This document shows positions 13,341 to 27,037 of a DNA stretch of 64,000 nt, one piece after another. Source of the stretch: Lycorma delicatula (lineage: Eukaryota > Arthropoda > Insecta > Hemiptera > Fulgoridae); NCBI RefSeq assembly GCF_047948215.1, contig NC_134455.1, positions 306,732,147 through 306,796,146 of the forward strand, given 5' to 3'. Numbering within the stretch: the first letter of the stretch is position 1; the number at the start of each line of letters is the position of its first letter. Position numbers and translations under genes: made by a program. The notes below the pieces were generated by a model. The model saw only the letters and a program-made list of their open reading frames with translations, was not told the DNA's origin and did no database searches.

Positions 13341-14123
13341 GTAACTCTCTACATTTTCATTTAGGTTCTTAGGTTAATCCTATTAATCAATATACAATGG
13401 TTTTTCAATTTCATGGTATTCTGAATGCATTAATAAATACTAATTGTTTTAGTTAGAAAAAAAGAGATTCATAAGTTTTTTAATTCCATTTTAATACAGT
13501 CAACCCCTACAGCACATAATTCACATGAAGACTGTGAGAATGAGTATTCTCATAGAATCCTTTCTGTACAGTATTTAATTTCATTAAGACAAAGAATGTT
13601 TACAAGAATATTAAATATGTGACACACCAGTTTAAAGAGAATTTTAAACTTTCAGAAATGAAATTTTAACCACCTAATTTACAGCCTAGGTCAACCACGA
13701 AGAAAAATAGTGAGGATAACTTTGATTTACACTGAATTATTTAACACAACAGCAAAATAACCGAACAAATGTAAGTAAGGATTTGTTTATTTTTAATGTA
13801 GGTAAAGTCTTCATTTTTTTTATCAATGTAACATTAACCATTAGGATTGTTAGTTGAAAACAGATTCTAACAGCACGCACTGAAACTGCTCCCATCATTA
13901 TTTAAATTCAGCAATCATGAGAACTGATTTTTATTAAAAATGCAATTTATCACTGGTGATCTATCCTTATTTCACACCCTTTAATTTCCAGGATACTACT
14001 CCACGAGATGTTCCAGGTGTTTCAGAACCATCAGATTGTAATGGTGTTGTTTACCATCTTATCCAAGATCCTATCTATTAATGTCTTAATATTAAGATAA
14101 ATAATAAGTTTTTACAAACATAG

Positions 14124-14830
14124 AAGGGAGGTTCAAAAAGTAATGAGACCACAGCTATAGTTTGAAGAAACTTGATTCTGAATCTCTACAGTTACATTTT
14201 CCTTTTCAAAATAGCTTAATCTACTTTTTAAATATGGAATGTTTAAAGGCCATATTTTGTAGGTACTTTGTATTTTGCCTCCAAGGCTTTTACAACTTCT
14301 AGATTCATCTCAAATTTTCACCCTTTCAGGTCTTCTTCACTTCTGGGAACAACCAGGAGACATACAGAGCTAGATATTGGCTATATAGTGGGTAAGAAAA
14401 AGTATTAATTTTTTTCTATTTAAAAATTCACAAACTATCTGAGCAATATAAAAGTGCGCATTACTATTTATTACAGAAGTTCAATCTCTTTTACTCAATA
14501 ATGTACCAGACATAATACTCAACAATGTACCAGAGGGCATTTACAGCCATCCTTGTACGTACCTGATGTTGATAAATGAAACCTTCATGATCAAAAATAA
14601 TGATTATCATGCCTTTATTTAGGCTTCATGCAGCTTTCCCTTTTTGGAGGATTGAGAGCTTTGTTGCATCATCTCAGTGTCATAACAGAAAATCCAAGAT
14701 TCGTCACTGGGTACCACATTATGTAAAAGGCATATTCCTTCCTTCTTATAGGGAACCAACAATTCTTGGCAGATAGAAACATAATACACCATTTGATCAC
14801 GATTAAAAGCCACAAAACACAATGAAATGC
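14124..14830 (-). mobile_element. mariner fragment, 5'-truncated
   Basis: The left end GAAGGGAGGTTCAAAAAGTA at 14125 is a typical mariner 3' terminal repeat. On the minus strand the transposase shows LHNVVPSDESWIFCYDTEM (first catalytic Asp in SDESW, near 14720), then IIIFDHEGFIY and MAVNALWY near 14590-14530, and IAQIVCEFLNRKK near 14440, followed by a heavily damaged remnant of the PPYSPDLAP-type region. The DNA-binding domain and the opposite terminal repeat are missing. Stops and frameshifts are present, so it is inactive. Confidence 0.8.
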
Positions 14831-15529
14831 AACATATTTCACATTCAACTGCTTGCTCAGAATATTGTGTGTGTACTGCTATAAAGTTTACTACTATTCA
14901 CAGAAAAATCTCAGAATCTAGCCCCCCCCCAAAAAATACATTACAATCCATATTATTTTCACCTAACTCTGATTAAAGTTATTATTTAAAATATATTTAG
15001 CATTAATAATCAATCTTCAATTTAATATGAGAATCCATAAAATTAACCAATAAGTATTTTACCTTAATGGTTTTGGTACATACATTAATACTAATATGTG
15101 TATAAATATAAGTGTATAAATGAAACAATCAAAGTCAATCTGTTACACCATTGTAACAATCTTACAGCACTAATTCTCAATGGCAAACCCACTATAGATC
15201 TCAAAGACTGATTTGGTCTGGGCACTAAACTTACACAAATTCAAAAAAAAAGAAAGCTGACAACACAGTTGTAGAACTTCCCCATCACACAGCTAAAGCC
15301 ACTTTCAGGAAAGTTGTGCAACTATGGGTTATTTCTGATGCATGGCTTGCATACACATACACACACAACTTAATTTAAAATATTTATCATTGTATATTTT
15401 TTAGTTTATTTAATTCAATGATTCTAACTAAAGCGTGCACACATACCATATTTAATTCACGCAGATGTGGCAGAAGTGGCGAAAGTTGACACTAACAAAC
15501 TAGTGTAATTTTATTACTTACATAAAACA

Positions 15530-15800
15530 AATTTCGCTCATGCAGTCGACAGACACATAGCTGCAAGGCTTGATGCACCAGGTACCAAGTCAACCAGGTG
15601 ATCGAGTTCAAGACCTAGCCAGACGAGTTAATTTTTCACTCTTTAAATATTATTCATTTCAAGCCTGGTGGATCCTACTCTGGGGTTGATGCGGGTATAA
15701 AAACCTGACCAGTGGACCAAGACAGGGAGGCCTATTAAAGAATATAGGACACTCCCCTGGGGTGTGTAATACTTAACTGCAGGAACCGGCCCAGGGGATA
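15530..15800 (+). mobile_element. Possible tRNA-derived SINE of a third type
   Basis: TAGCTGCAAGG near 15558 could be a pol III A box. GAGTTCAAGACC about 45 bases later fits a B box only loosely. The following GC-richer body (GGTGGATCCTACTCTGGGG...CAGGAACCGGCCCAGGGG) differs from its surroundings and ends near an A-rich run. There is no second copy in the window, so this is tentative. Confidence 0.35.
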
Positions 15801-15989
15801 AGATGAAAAGGAAAAAAAAATTTATTTATTTAAATTACTGCTCACATGTGATGTCACAACATAGTAGACGACTACAATAGCTGTACATCAGTGCTACACT
15901 AGCACTCCTAGTGGTGATAAGGGGTACTATGTACACAAAGTATGCCCACTTAGCCACTAGTTTACAACATTTTTTTAAGCTGGGGGTGT

Positions 15990-16400
15990 GATTTTGCAAA
16001 AAAGAATTTTTTTTAATATTTTATTTTTTAATTGTGCAAATTACCTAAGAAAAATATGACCTTTATTAAGTGAAATCTTAAGACACTGAGGGTAATATTG
16101 CTCTACAGCCTCACCTGCTTGACCTTTAAGTTGAAAATTTAATGTCAACAATGCCCCATATTCAGAAGTAATCTGACCAAGTTTGATCAAAATCAGTCCA
16201 GTAGTTCTGGAGATATAAGGTGATTTCGAGGACAACACCAAACACACACACGTACATACAAACAACTAGACATCCAGAAAATTTACATCTGATTTTTTGG
16301 GTTCCTTAGGTATCAAGATCTGGTGAAAACCATGTATGTCCAAATTGGATTGATTGCAATATTTTTCCTTCTTTAGCTATAGCTCTGCTATAACTATCTA
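15990..16400. repeat. Probable dispersed non-coding repeat
   Basis: Phrases such as CCAGTAGTTCTGGAGATATA followed by a CA-rich ACACACACACGTACATACAA segment resemble intergenic repeats common in insects. The copy here has no coding capacity and no visible ends. It lies about 200 bp from DBNL exon 3. Confidence 0.35.
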
Positions 16401-16596
16401 TACGGGAAAGTAAAATGTCACTAGCATTGCTGAATTCATGAACAGGTAGTATTTTAGTATTTTTCTAACTTGAATGTTATTTTATTAAAAACAAAATGCA
16501 ATCACAATAAATCTTTAAATAATGTCTAAAAATGTTTTCACCATTTCCATATTCTTTTAAAAAATTAACTGCAATCGTAATTTATGAGAATCATAC

Positions 16597-16709
16597 CCAA
16601 TTGATGAGAACAAATTTGTGTAAACTGGTCTTAGGATCCAATACTTTGCAAAATGCATACATTATTTTACCGCTATTTAAATCCTCACGCATTTCTTCAA
16701 TTCCACCAT
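16597..16709 (-). CDS. DBNL: DBNL/Abp1 coding exon 3: core of the ADF-homology domain
   Basis: The minus strand shows a strong acceptor (T-run then CAG) and 113 coding bases. The first two complete a GAT codon with the last base of exon 2; then come [20 protein letters not shown] and, after [17 protein letters not shown], followed by donor GTATGA. The order G-EEM-E-LNSGK-MYAFC-V-DP...KFVLINW is collinear with vertebrate DBNL. Phase is 1 on entry and 0 on exit, which fits both neighbours. It is too short to stand out as an open frame, so only the similarity and splice sites identify it. Confidence 0.93.
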
Positions 16710-17715
16710 CTGAAAAAAATGGAAGACTTATTATAAACATTGTAAAAAGAACACATAAAATAACCCTTTTTTCAAGAATATCTAAAAATCAAAAATAAAA
16801 GATGCTGAATAGAATAGTTTTTTGTTTCCAGAACTTTCATGGATATGGAACAAATAACTAACCAGTGATACTTTTCTATAAATGCATATGCTACAAATTG
16901 CACAGTTAGTTCAAAAATAAGTTACTAAACAGGATTCCAATAAATAAAAAACTTGCATAATTTAAAAAGGTATTTCTTCTAAGATTGTAATATGCTTAAT
17001 ATGCAGATGGAAACCCTTTCTACAATGTAAACTATTCACAAGTTTTGTAGACCAAGTATAAAATTCCAACTGGTAGTAATTTCACAAACTTATGTATCTC
17101 AAAAAATGCACATAGCAGTGAGAAAAATTCCCAACACCTAATAAGTAAGTCAAGGAATACTTTAAAAAAATTGGGGAAGTCAGAAGAGAATAATAATAAA
17201 AAAAACATGGTAAGAAAGTCTGCAAATTTTGTTGAAGTATTTTTTTTATCTGCATTGGAAATTAATACCTATATAAAAAAAAACCTAATATTCCATCAGT
17301 ACTAAATTTTAATGAAATATAAGTAAGAAACTTGCTCGACAACAAGCATTATGTTTTTTGTTTTAACTACATTAAGAATATTAGTAGATAAGACAGATTT
17401 TTTAAAAATCTAACCTTACTGCTTAAATAAGCTTAAAAAAAAAACTTATGGAAAACACTGTAATTAAAACAAAATAAGTAGTTACTAGTACCATTATGAT
17501 ATCAAATGAACAGAAAATTTACTAATAACCTAATACAGCCAACCTACTTTAATGAGAAAAAGGAATTTACCAATTTTATACAACACAATTAGAAATATTT
17601 TTAAATAACTTTTAATTATGTATTTCAATGCAAGTATTGAGTGCCTTTTTATTTTGTATTAATATGAATATTTTCATATGTTTTTTTAAGAGTTAAACTT
17701 TTATATATATATATA

Positions 17716-18938
17716 CAAAGCATATTCATAAAATATGGACCGTTTGATCATTAAAAATAATTAAGTTGTGAGAAAAGGTTTTTACTTACAGTTTTAGCTG
17801 ACTATATATCTACTTCACCTTTCTACATAATCGCCATTCAATTCTAAGCACTTTTCATAATGCTGCACCAGTTTCTTTAACCCCTCTGCATAGAAGTTTG
17901 ACACCTGGGAATTTAACCAGTTGGCAATGGCTGTCTTCAGTTCCTTGTTGTTTTCAAACCATTGTCCACCAAGCCACTTTTTCAAATGCAAAAAGAGCAA
18001 GTAGTCTCTATGTGCCAGGTTGTGATTATAAGGAGGGTGGTCAAAAAGTTCCCACAGAAAATCTTGAATCTTCTTCTTTGTTAAGGCGCTAGTGTGAGGA
18101 CATGCATTGTCATGAATGCGGATTACACCAAACGACAGTTTCCTGCGCTGTTTGTTTGGTGAGCATTTTGCAGTGCACATCAGCTGTAATTGTTGATCCA
18201 CGTTCCATGAAATCAAACAAAATGATGCCCTTTTCATTCCAAAAAATGGTAGCCAACATTTGTGTTGGTGTAAGATATCCATGTCTCATTGCCCATAACA
18301 ATGTGGGAAAACAAATCATCTCCATCTTGTTGATAACAGTCCAAAAATGCTCGTCCACAGCATTCTTTGCTCTTTGTGCTGATTGGTGAGCATTTTCGGT
18401 ACCATCTTATACACAATTTGTAATATCTGAGCTTTTTTGTGACAATCATGTAGGTAGAGGTGCATCCAACATGCAGAAATTCATCAACCAAAGCACTAAT
18501 CGTCAATCACCAATCACAACACAGTTTTCAGTTCACTTGTTCAACAATTTTGTCAGTCTGAATACTGGGCCTGCCACTCTAATCTTCATCATGCACATTT
18601 GTGCGGCCATTTTTAAAGTCTCAACACCATTGTCTAATCTTTCCTCCACTCATTATTATAGGTCCGTACACTAGGCACAACTCCCAATGAATTTTCGCAG
18701 TTGAAGACGTTTTGCACATAAAAATCGAATCACAGCACCCATTTCACAACTGATGGGAGAAACGATTGTCACGGACATTGCAATCTGCTTCACTGGCAGA
18801 AAACAACTACAGAATCAAAATAACAACTGCAATGGCGTCATAAATAGCCAATAAATGGCCCTGCATGCGTGAAACTGTGTTCAGACCCACTAATATTTAA
18901 ATATTAGCCGACGGCACTTACTTTATGAGCATGCCTCG
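17716..18938 (-). mobile_element. Near full-length, inactive mariner element
   Basis: Ends are diverged inverted repeats: CAAAGCATATTCATAAAATA on the left, and on the right the reverse complement of CGAGGCATGCTCATAAAGTA, about 20 of the first 31 bases matching. Each is flanked by TA, the mariner target. The 1223-bp length is normal for a mariner. On the minus strand the transposase reads out in several frames. The first catalytic motif is MGNETWIS, where active relatives have GDE, so the Asp is replaced by Asn. The second is IRIHDNACPHTS and the third lies in HPPYNHNLAHRDYLLF. The spacing fits D,D34D. The N-terminal half is broken by stops and frameshifts near 18690-18480. Confidence 0.9.
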
Positions 18939-19674
18939 TATAATAAGAGTTTCATATATGTACAAATTTGTATCAATCAATAAACCTAATAGTAAAAGAA
19001 TTCACCTATGTACTTCACACTTGTAGCATAAGTCTTGTGCTACAACATCAAACATTACACTTCAATCCATTGTATTATTTTTTGGCCAGAGTGAAGTATC
19101 AGAGCAAGTTCATTTAGCCTATTTTACATCATGTTCTCTTATAAATAGGTATTCTTCATGAAGTAGTAAAAAACATGCAATTTTACATACAACTATTTGA
19201 AGTACTGCCATTATTATTCTTTTACTTTAATCCTTTTTTAACAGTCCTCATTAAAATTTTGACAAAATTAAAAACTTTTTTTTTTCAAAAAATGTTGTAA
19301 ATTAATAGAACATTTTATTAGTTATTTGAATATTTCTACATTAATTAAATAATTATAGTTACGTATAAGTAGTAATTGGTTTTTTACCAACCACATAATT
19401 CATTGTGACCCAACAACAGCAACTGCTTTGTGACAGCCTGCTACAAAAAAAAAAAACCATTTCTGTAGACTATGCCATAAATAGGAACACAACCCCTTGA
19501 AAAAAAATCAAGCAGACAGCCATTTAGATTAAAATGGGCTTAATACAACAACCAGATATTATCAACAAATTCATCATAACTGTTTATCTTTTCAAGCATT
19601 CATTCATAGAACTATCACATTAAAAAATCATTGAGTTTAAGTTCCTGGGTATGAGAAAAGGACAATGGACAATC

Positions 19675-19752
19675 TGTTCTGACAAAGTTCATGAACAATA
19701 TGTTCAGATAAATTTCCTGGACAATATGTTCAGTAAAAGTTCTTGGACAATC
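19675..19752. repeat. Three tandem 26-bp units
   Basis: Three head-to-tail units of exactly 26 bases start at 19675, 19701 and 19727. They share TGTTC at the start and GGACAAT (GAACAAT in the first) near the end, and differ at a few internal positions. A degenerate partial unit with GGACAAT precedes them. The units touch with no spacers, so this is a small minisatellite. Confidence 0.8.
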
Positions 19753-20689
19753 TGCAACTTGTATGGATTGTAATGTAAATCCTCTGACAATAACCTATCA
19801 ACACTTGAACGATGGATCTGCTGACATGCTGCCTGACAACAAATTAAAATACATGAACTTTTTGTAACTGCAGATTGGGGCATTCAAATTCTTCACACAC
19901 TGCTTATGGGTTTTTTTTAATGCTTAACATGGTTTTTCAAAATTGCATACAAAACACAATCATGATTTTCTAAATAAAAATGATGGCAAAACAATTCAAT
20001 AATAATAATATTCAAAAGCTGCCTCAACTCTAGTTTTGTAAAATTTCTTGATGGCAAAACATGTTCAGCACCACTCCCTTCTTCATAACTGTGTAACTTG
20101 TATAATTAAGCAGCTGCTCAGTTGTACGAGTTACTTAAGTCTATCTATCGCCCAGGTTTACCAACATTTTTTTCAGAATTGTCCACCTCTATGAGAGACC
20201 ATGTGCAAACAATTTTGTTTTATGCACTCAATTCAATTAATAAGTTTATTTGTTTATTGATTTTTGCTTGAATTATTGATTAAGTATTTCTGAACACTTG
20301 ACTGAGCCTCAGTAATGTTAAGAAGTTTTTTAATTTTATTACATTTTATGTTGTTTCATTTCACTGCAGCATGATAATCTTTCATTATGTAAATAATAAT
20401 AATGATATTGAGGAAATATTTTTAATTCCCTTTCTGCAGTGAAGAAGATTTTGATGACCACTTTAATTTTTACAGCAGATTATTATCTACTAAGCAATTT
20501 TCTTATTGTTTCTCAGAGTTTGTAAGATGAACAAAAGGCACTTAAAATTTATTTTACTTACTACACACATTTATAAAGTATAATTTATTTCTGCAAGTTT
20601 TTTTTTGTTGTAAATTTAACAATCTTTTATTTATATTATGTTTTAGTATACTACTATTTTTAGGTAGATTTCATAAGAAAGCTACCTAT

Positions 20690-21120
20690 TGTAATGTGTA
20701 CCATGATTAGACCTACAGAAAATTTTGAGATATCTTCATGTTTCACATCCCCCAGACTCCAAAACCACCATCAGTTCAAAATTTTATACATATATATATA
20801 TATTTCACTTTCTTGTGGACACAATAACTGCCGTAATTTTGTGCCGATCACTTTCAAATTGTGCCCTAAAGATAACTCGACCCAAAGTCTCAGTTAAGTT
20901 TGTTAATGGCAAAAATCAGACCATTGGGGGGGGGGGTGGAAAAGGGGTAGCTTTTTCGAAAAAAACAAAATATTGCTATAACTTTTTTATTAAGTAAAAT
21001 ATCGAATTTGTTTAAAGCTCCTACTATTCTTTGGATAAAGGCCTAAAACCTACCTAAGTAAACATTTTTGATATCATCGACCATTGGCCCACGGGGTGGA
21101 AAAAATAGGGTTCACGCATC
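20690..21120. repeat. Probable dispersed repeat with internal direct repetition
   Basis: Two blocks, ACCATTGG followed by G-rich sequence and GGGTGGAAAA, occur at about 20921 and 21082. Between them lies a low-complexity stretch including AAAAAAACAAAATATTGC. The first block contains an 11-base G run. There is no coding potential across it, and no second copy in the window. Confidence 0.4.
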
Positions 21121-24100
21121 AAATGGCCTCAGCAAGCTCCAAGACAATGCGAAATAGAGTGACCATGCTGTTGACATTATGTGGCAATACTACATGTTAT
21201 TATATAAATATCATCTGGTAAATTCATCTATACAACACAGCCAAAGCAAATATTACTTTTTTTGCATCTGACAAAGTATTAAGTTTTAAATAATAAATGA
21301 ATTAAGTGCAGGTTTAAAGTCAAGGAGGTTTAGTCAATCTCAGCATTTTTATGAAATAGAAAAATTCATCATTCATCATACAAAAGTGACTGTAAATGGG
21401 AATCAGCTGTTATTGTAAGAATAAATAAAATTATTAATAATTAGAATGGAGAAATGTTTTACACATTTTTTTTCAACCAGTAGGAGTTGCAATCTCTAAA
21501 ATTTACTGGAATCACCAACCTCTTAAAAGGCCATTCCTTAATCTTGGGTAAATTGAGTCATTGAAGTCATTTTTTATACTGATTCTGAATTCAAATCAGT
21601 AAAAATTAAAAAATGGTATTGTATTTTTTATGCATTATTTAAATTAGTAATTCAGAATTCAATTTTTGTTTTTCAAATTTTAAATTAAAAAATTAACAAT
21701 CAAGAATTATTTAAGGTTAAATATGCATATTATATATTAGAATTAAAAAATGTTCTTCTACCTTCATAAACTCTATCATTTTAAATACAGTTGTTAATAA
21801 ATAATAAATAAAATGGTCTAATTGTTATTAAACTAAAAGTAAGAAATTATATTGAGAAAATAAATTTATTAAATTAATAATCTAACTTGGGGACCAAATT
21901 CACATAAATTAATAAATATCATTTCTCAATCATATCTTCTTTAGCAAGATAAATAAATCATAAATCTTCTTTTAGCAAGACAAATGTTCTATTTATTTTA
22001 TTTTTCTATCAGTTGCATATCTTTATTAAAGCAATAAACATTACACATTGAATATTATATATAAATCATGTATAATCTTAATAATCTGGGGATTCTCAGT
22101 AACCTTTAAAATATACAATTTTATGATGATATGCCGAAAACTCAGTGGCACTACCTTATTACAAGTAGTTTAAAAACAGAAAGTCCTCTATCTAAAAACA
22201 TTATTACTGGCTTTAATAAAGAAAAGTTGTGTACAGCAGAGTGAAAAAGATTAATTAACCAATTTAGAAAAATTCCATTAAGCTTTTTAGTGAAACATCT
22301 GATGATGAAAATAATTGTAAAACTCTCACAATTTTTTTTTCTTTTATTAATGATTTTATTCAAAACAAGCATTTTCTTTTGATAAATGATGAACTATGAA
22401 AGTATTTAGGCAACTAACCTAACTATTTACATACTAATCTTGTTATATTCATATAAAGTGATGATATGACTTGAATTCCATTGATGATAACTGATGATAT
22501 GGCTTGAATTTAGAGTTAAAAATTCAAGATAGAATGTATAAATGTAGCCAGTAATAAATCACTTGAATAAAAAATGTAATAAAAGTTGACCTTGAAAATC
22601 ATGCATGCAACAAAAGCAAGATATCTTCAACACTATGTGCTTGTTACTTATCATAAAATCATAAATTATTTATATTGAGTGCCATAAGTATATAAGCATG
22701 TAAAATAGAAATCAATAGTGAATTAAAGAATTGTCCTCTTCTGTGACTTGAATTAATCAAACTGACATGACTGCAAGATCCAAACATAATTAAGCAATTA
22801 TACCTTCATAAATTTAAAAAACAAATTGATGTTTGAAAAAGCAAGGATAAAGAGTTGCCAATTTATACACTGCAGTAACATGAGATGAATTGGAAGAGGA
22901 GAGAATAACTAGAAGAAGGTAATAATAAGTTATAATACGGTTAGGCACTTGCCACATGTTTCTTGGATAATAAAAACTGAACTTACATCCAGTTCTATGA
23001 ACAGTGGTAATCATGGTAATATCAGCACAGTAACAACCTTCATATCTACCAACAGTAGCTACTATCTTTTTACCTCCATCACTTCAATCACAAATGTTAA
23101 TAATATTTTTTTTAGAAAAGTTAGACTATAGTAAGATACGAGTATCCACCAATCATGAAAACAAATTACATTTCAATTATTTATATATTTGTCTGTCTAT
23201 TAGAGAAACTTCAGACTTTTTCACACTTCAGACTTTTTTTTAATTAGAACAGGACTTCTGGTATATTTGATAATTTCTGGAGAAAAGCCAAAAGGATATT
23301 CACAATCCTTTCAGTTATATTAAAAAACAAGAAACAAGATAATTAATCTGCAGGAGCTTGAAAATGTCTTATCATAACTATCTACCTCGTTGGCATTTTC
23401 TTTAAGCAGAACCTAAAAACTAAGTAAACAAAACTTAAGGCAAAAAACATTAAAATACTAAAACTGACAGCCTAATAATAGCTTTTTCACTAACACATGG
23501 AGAGTGCAAACAAATTAGTCTCATTGGTAATTGCAAAAAATCTTGATATGCAAGTAGTATTTCAGGATTCCCTTTCAATTATTAGATTTAAAGACTGAAT
23601 CTACTATAAATGCTACTTTACAAAAAATACAAATAAAACACAAGATATTAAATTAGTTTTGAAAGTTAAAATTTAATTTTCATTTGTAAAGAGGTCTACA
23701 TTACATAAAATCTCCTATGTAACATCAGAATAAGATGTCAGAACAACAACACTGTCTGACAAAAATAAAAATGATCTGACCGATAATCTAAGTTCAGGTG
23801 GTTCAACTGGACCAAACATTGTGCTGATCAGAGTTAACTTATAATAAATAATGTTGTAACATACTAAATCATAATGCAAAACATATAATGGGTGCACAAA
23901 ATCTAAAGTTCAGTTGAGCCTTCACAGTAAATTTTTTTTCAAGATTTCAAAATAAATAATTAAAAAAATAATTATGCAAGAGTTCATTTCAAACATGTTG
24001 CAATTTTTACTGACAGAAAAACTGTACATCCTATACTGTGTTTAAATTGTTTTTTATAGTTAATTTGGCATATTCAGGTTGCTTATAATATACATAAAAA

Positions 24101-24326
24101 ATCATTTATATTAAAAAAAGAGTTGTATTTAAAAAGGTTGTATTTATATTAAAAAAAGATTAATTTCATGATATTCCATCTAAGGTAGAACCATTTTCTA
24201 AGACTCATAAAAACTCTACAGTGTGTTGTCTACCACAACACAGGTTAAAACTATTATAAAATGGTAAAATAAAAAACACCACAGAATCAAAGAAATTATA
24301 TGAAAAAGAAATATGAGGATGCTTAC

Positions 24327-24382
24327 CTCCTTTGCTTACCACTTTGAGATCATTAGTTAATCCTTCATACCCAAATAATGCC
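24327..24382 (-). CDS. DBNL: DBNL/Abp1 coding exon 2
   Basis: A 56-base minus-strand exon between TTTTAG and GTAAGC. Its first base completes the TGG (Trp) codon begun in exon 1; then come ALFGYEGLTNDLKVVSKG, and the final G starts the Asp codon finished in exon 3. Compare the WALFTYEG-ND motif at the same place in vertebrate DBNL. Both phases agree with the neighbouring exons, which makes the assignment firm despite the small size. Confidence 0.93.
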
Positions 24383-26250
24383 CTAAAAGAAAAAAATCAC
24401 TCCCATTAGCAATCTTTTATAAACATTTGAAAATTTAAAATCTGTTTCAAAATAAGATACTCCTAGAATGAAATAAAACAGTATAACTAGTTTTTTCCAT
24501 ACAGAATAAAAAATGCTGTACAATCAAGATCAACGTGAGCATCAGAACAAGTTTCTAGGATTAATCATAGAGTTATTTTTTTTCTGTTAACAGACCACTG
24601 AAATGTTTTCTTTATTCTGCTTAACATTAACATATTTCAATTATTTTTTTATATTTGTTTATGCACCCTCAAACTACAACAGATAGTTTCTGTATTAAGA
24701 TAGTTGTAGGTATCTATCTGTAAGTCAGGGCTTCTTCTGTGAGTACAACCAAAAAAAAAACCACACAAAGATTATAAACACGTTTTTGATACTTAGAATA
24801 AATTATGATTCTCACTCCCAAAATCGGGGAAATATGAACTCATAGTTCCCAGACAGCAAGGGAAAACAAGCTCCTATACAGAAGAAGCTGCCCAAAAAGG
24901 ATATATTCCATCTTATTTCTTCTCAACACAATAACTTAAGGACTACTAACAAGACAAGCAAATAAAATAAGATTTGAGAATAACATTGGTCCAAAATGAA
25001 ACTAAAAATTAGTCAATGAAATTCAAGTGAGCAATGACTGAAAATAAATAGCAAAGCATAACTCTAGATAAAACAGTTAAATAAAATCATCCTCTAACAT
25101 AATAATTCCATATTTACAATGATTAAGACAATACTGTATTAGAAAATACCAACAAATTCTCTCAGGATAAATCTCATCACCTAAAGCCAAGTAAAATAAA
25201 GCAATTACCATTAACTCTAAGTTAAAAATTAAGTACAATTGTCCTTCAAACGGAACTAGCCACACTCTGTTGAAACTAACTGTTGAGACTAACAACCATA
25301 TTGTCAATAAGTTTTAAAATTAAAAACAAAAAGTAACTGTATACAGAAATGATAATAACAATGGGTATATTTGGGACACATAATACTCCAGAAATAACAG
25401 AATTTTTGTGGTCTAATTATGAAATAAGAATTAGTAATGGCAAATGATCGATCATTAATAACTAATTTAATGTTAGTCGCAAAAAAAATACAAATGATGG
25501 ATAATTTGGTTTGTACCAAACTATCTGAAAGGAGATTATTTCAAAGCATATTTTAAAAATATTTATATGCAATCTAATATAACAGAAATAAGTGGAAAAC
25601 AAGAAAACCAGAAAAACAATAACAGACACTTTTAAAGCCAATAAAAAGCCAGACAACCGATACATTCAAAGAATTGTGTCACAGGAGAATTTGAAAAAGT
25701 CATAATATTCTATATAAATCAAAATGTAGAGGTTGTATAATAAGATGGATTAATAGAACTTTACATAACTGTGTAAAATAATAATAATAATGTTAATGAG
25801 CAATATTGTAAGGCATTCAGGTTAGTTGATTAGGTAATAAAAGAGCAGGATAAAAATCGCCAGGAAAAGTTATGATTACAAAGATGATATTGAAGTCGCA
25901 ACATGTAAAATATTCTGAAATTAAGCATATGATGCAGAATATAAAAAAGAAGTACTAATATTAAATTAATTAACTGCTAACAGAAGTGCACATCAGTACC
26001 TTAAAAAAATATACGAACAATATTTTATACCTACTACTAAGAGATTTATTTCTACTCAAGTCTAATACATTTCCAATGACATCAGTTTGACAAGCTATTT
26101 AGTTTTATGTATATACAATATAGTAACAGAACATTTACGCAGAAAACACTAATTACCCATAAGTTAATAGAAACCATTAATTACTGCTGAATTTGTTAAT
26201 TAATTCATTTTTAAACAACCATTAATTAATGCTGATTTTCATTTGTTAAT

Positions 26251-26290
26251 TAATGAGAAATTATGAAAAGTTTTTCATAACTTCTCATTA
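26251..26290. repeat. 40-bp near-perfect palindrome
   Basis: TAATGAGAAATTATGAAAAG is followed at once by its reverse complement apart from one internal mismatch and the tip, giving a stem of about 19 bp with almost no loop. Upstream, the segment with ATTAATTA...TGCTGA...TTTGTTAATTAAT is present twice (about 26176 and 26221). It may be a relic of a foldback element. Confidence 0.75.
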
Positions 26291-27037
26291 GATAAAATAT
26301 AATCTTCAAAGTGATCAATCCTTTAGGGAGAAATTCATAAAAATTGTATCCTGCCAACATATAGACAAGCAAAATTATTGAAAAATTAACTCAAAATAAA
26401 AAAGGATGCTCTCACAAATATTATATAGTAGCCCCTACAAAGCTATCAACCAAATTACATTTTTCTAATTAAGAATTAAGAAAATAAAACAATCCCCTAT
26501 AAAAAAATTATTACAATTATACCACATCAAGTCAACTTAACACCTCAGTAGATCAATGAACAGTAACCATAAAATCTAGATAACGCCTATCAATCAGTGA
26601 AATGAATCAACCTTAACTAAATACTGACAGGATAAAACTAAAATGTAAAAAAAATTAGATTTACCAATTTCTTTTGGTAAACATTTATACATAAATGTAT
26701 TTTAGCTATTAGCTAACAATTCATATAAATAAAATTTATAATTAGATTCCTCCATCAGTCTTTTTCACCACTAAAAAAAGTTTTACCAGTAATTTTCTGT
26801 TTTACCAAGATTTTTTTTTCTGAAATGAAAGATAATTTATTTATAATAAGCAATTAATGACTATGTTTAAGAAAAGCAATTAACTGGCTGCTCGGCTAAT
26901 TTATTAAAAATGCTGCTTCTTGGTTAGTTGTCTCAGGTGCAATTCCAGCAAGTTAATGGCAAAGAAGCAAAGTGAGAAAAATATTTAAAAATATTAAATG
27001 AGATCTCTCATTCTGCAGAATATTTGAAAAATTTAAT

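Larger units (their letters stand above)
2238..16596 (-). other. DBNL: DBNL intron 3 (14.4 kb), transposon-rich
   Basis: Bounded by a GTATGA donor at 16596 and an AG acceptor at 2238. It holds a (CA)n/(TA)n tract, an IS630-like transposase remnant, a pogo-like element, a TIR element, LINE pieces, a mariner fragment and SINE-like DNA, each listed separately. The stretches 4200-5670, 5990-6490 and 6530-9900 are AT-rich, with homopolymer runs and an AAT/TAA-rich tract near 5990-6050. I see nothing coding in them. Confidence 0.8.
16710..24326 (-). other. DBNL: DBNL intron 2 (7.6 kb)
   Basis: Bounded by GTAAGC at 24326 and CAG at 16710. It contains the mariner at 17716-18938, a 26-bp tandem repeat and a dispersed repeat near 20.7-21.1 kb. 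The remaining stretches (18940-19670, 19760-20690, 21120-24320) are AT-rich, with no coding or structural signal that I can support. Confidence 0.8.

Noticed and set aside
19675..19752. CRISPR-like array
   Set aside because: The repeats are contiguous without spacers and the genome is eukaryotic.
22151..22372. Minus-strand open frame in DBNL intron 2
   Set aside because: Low-complexity residues, no similarity, and collinear DBNL exons already explain the gene.
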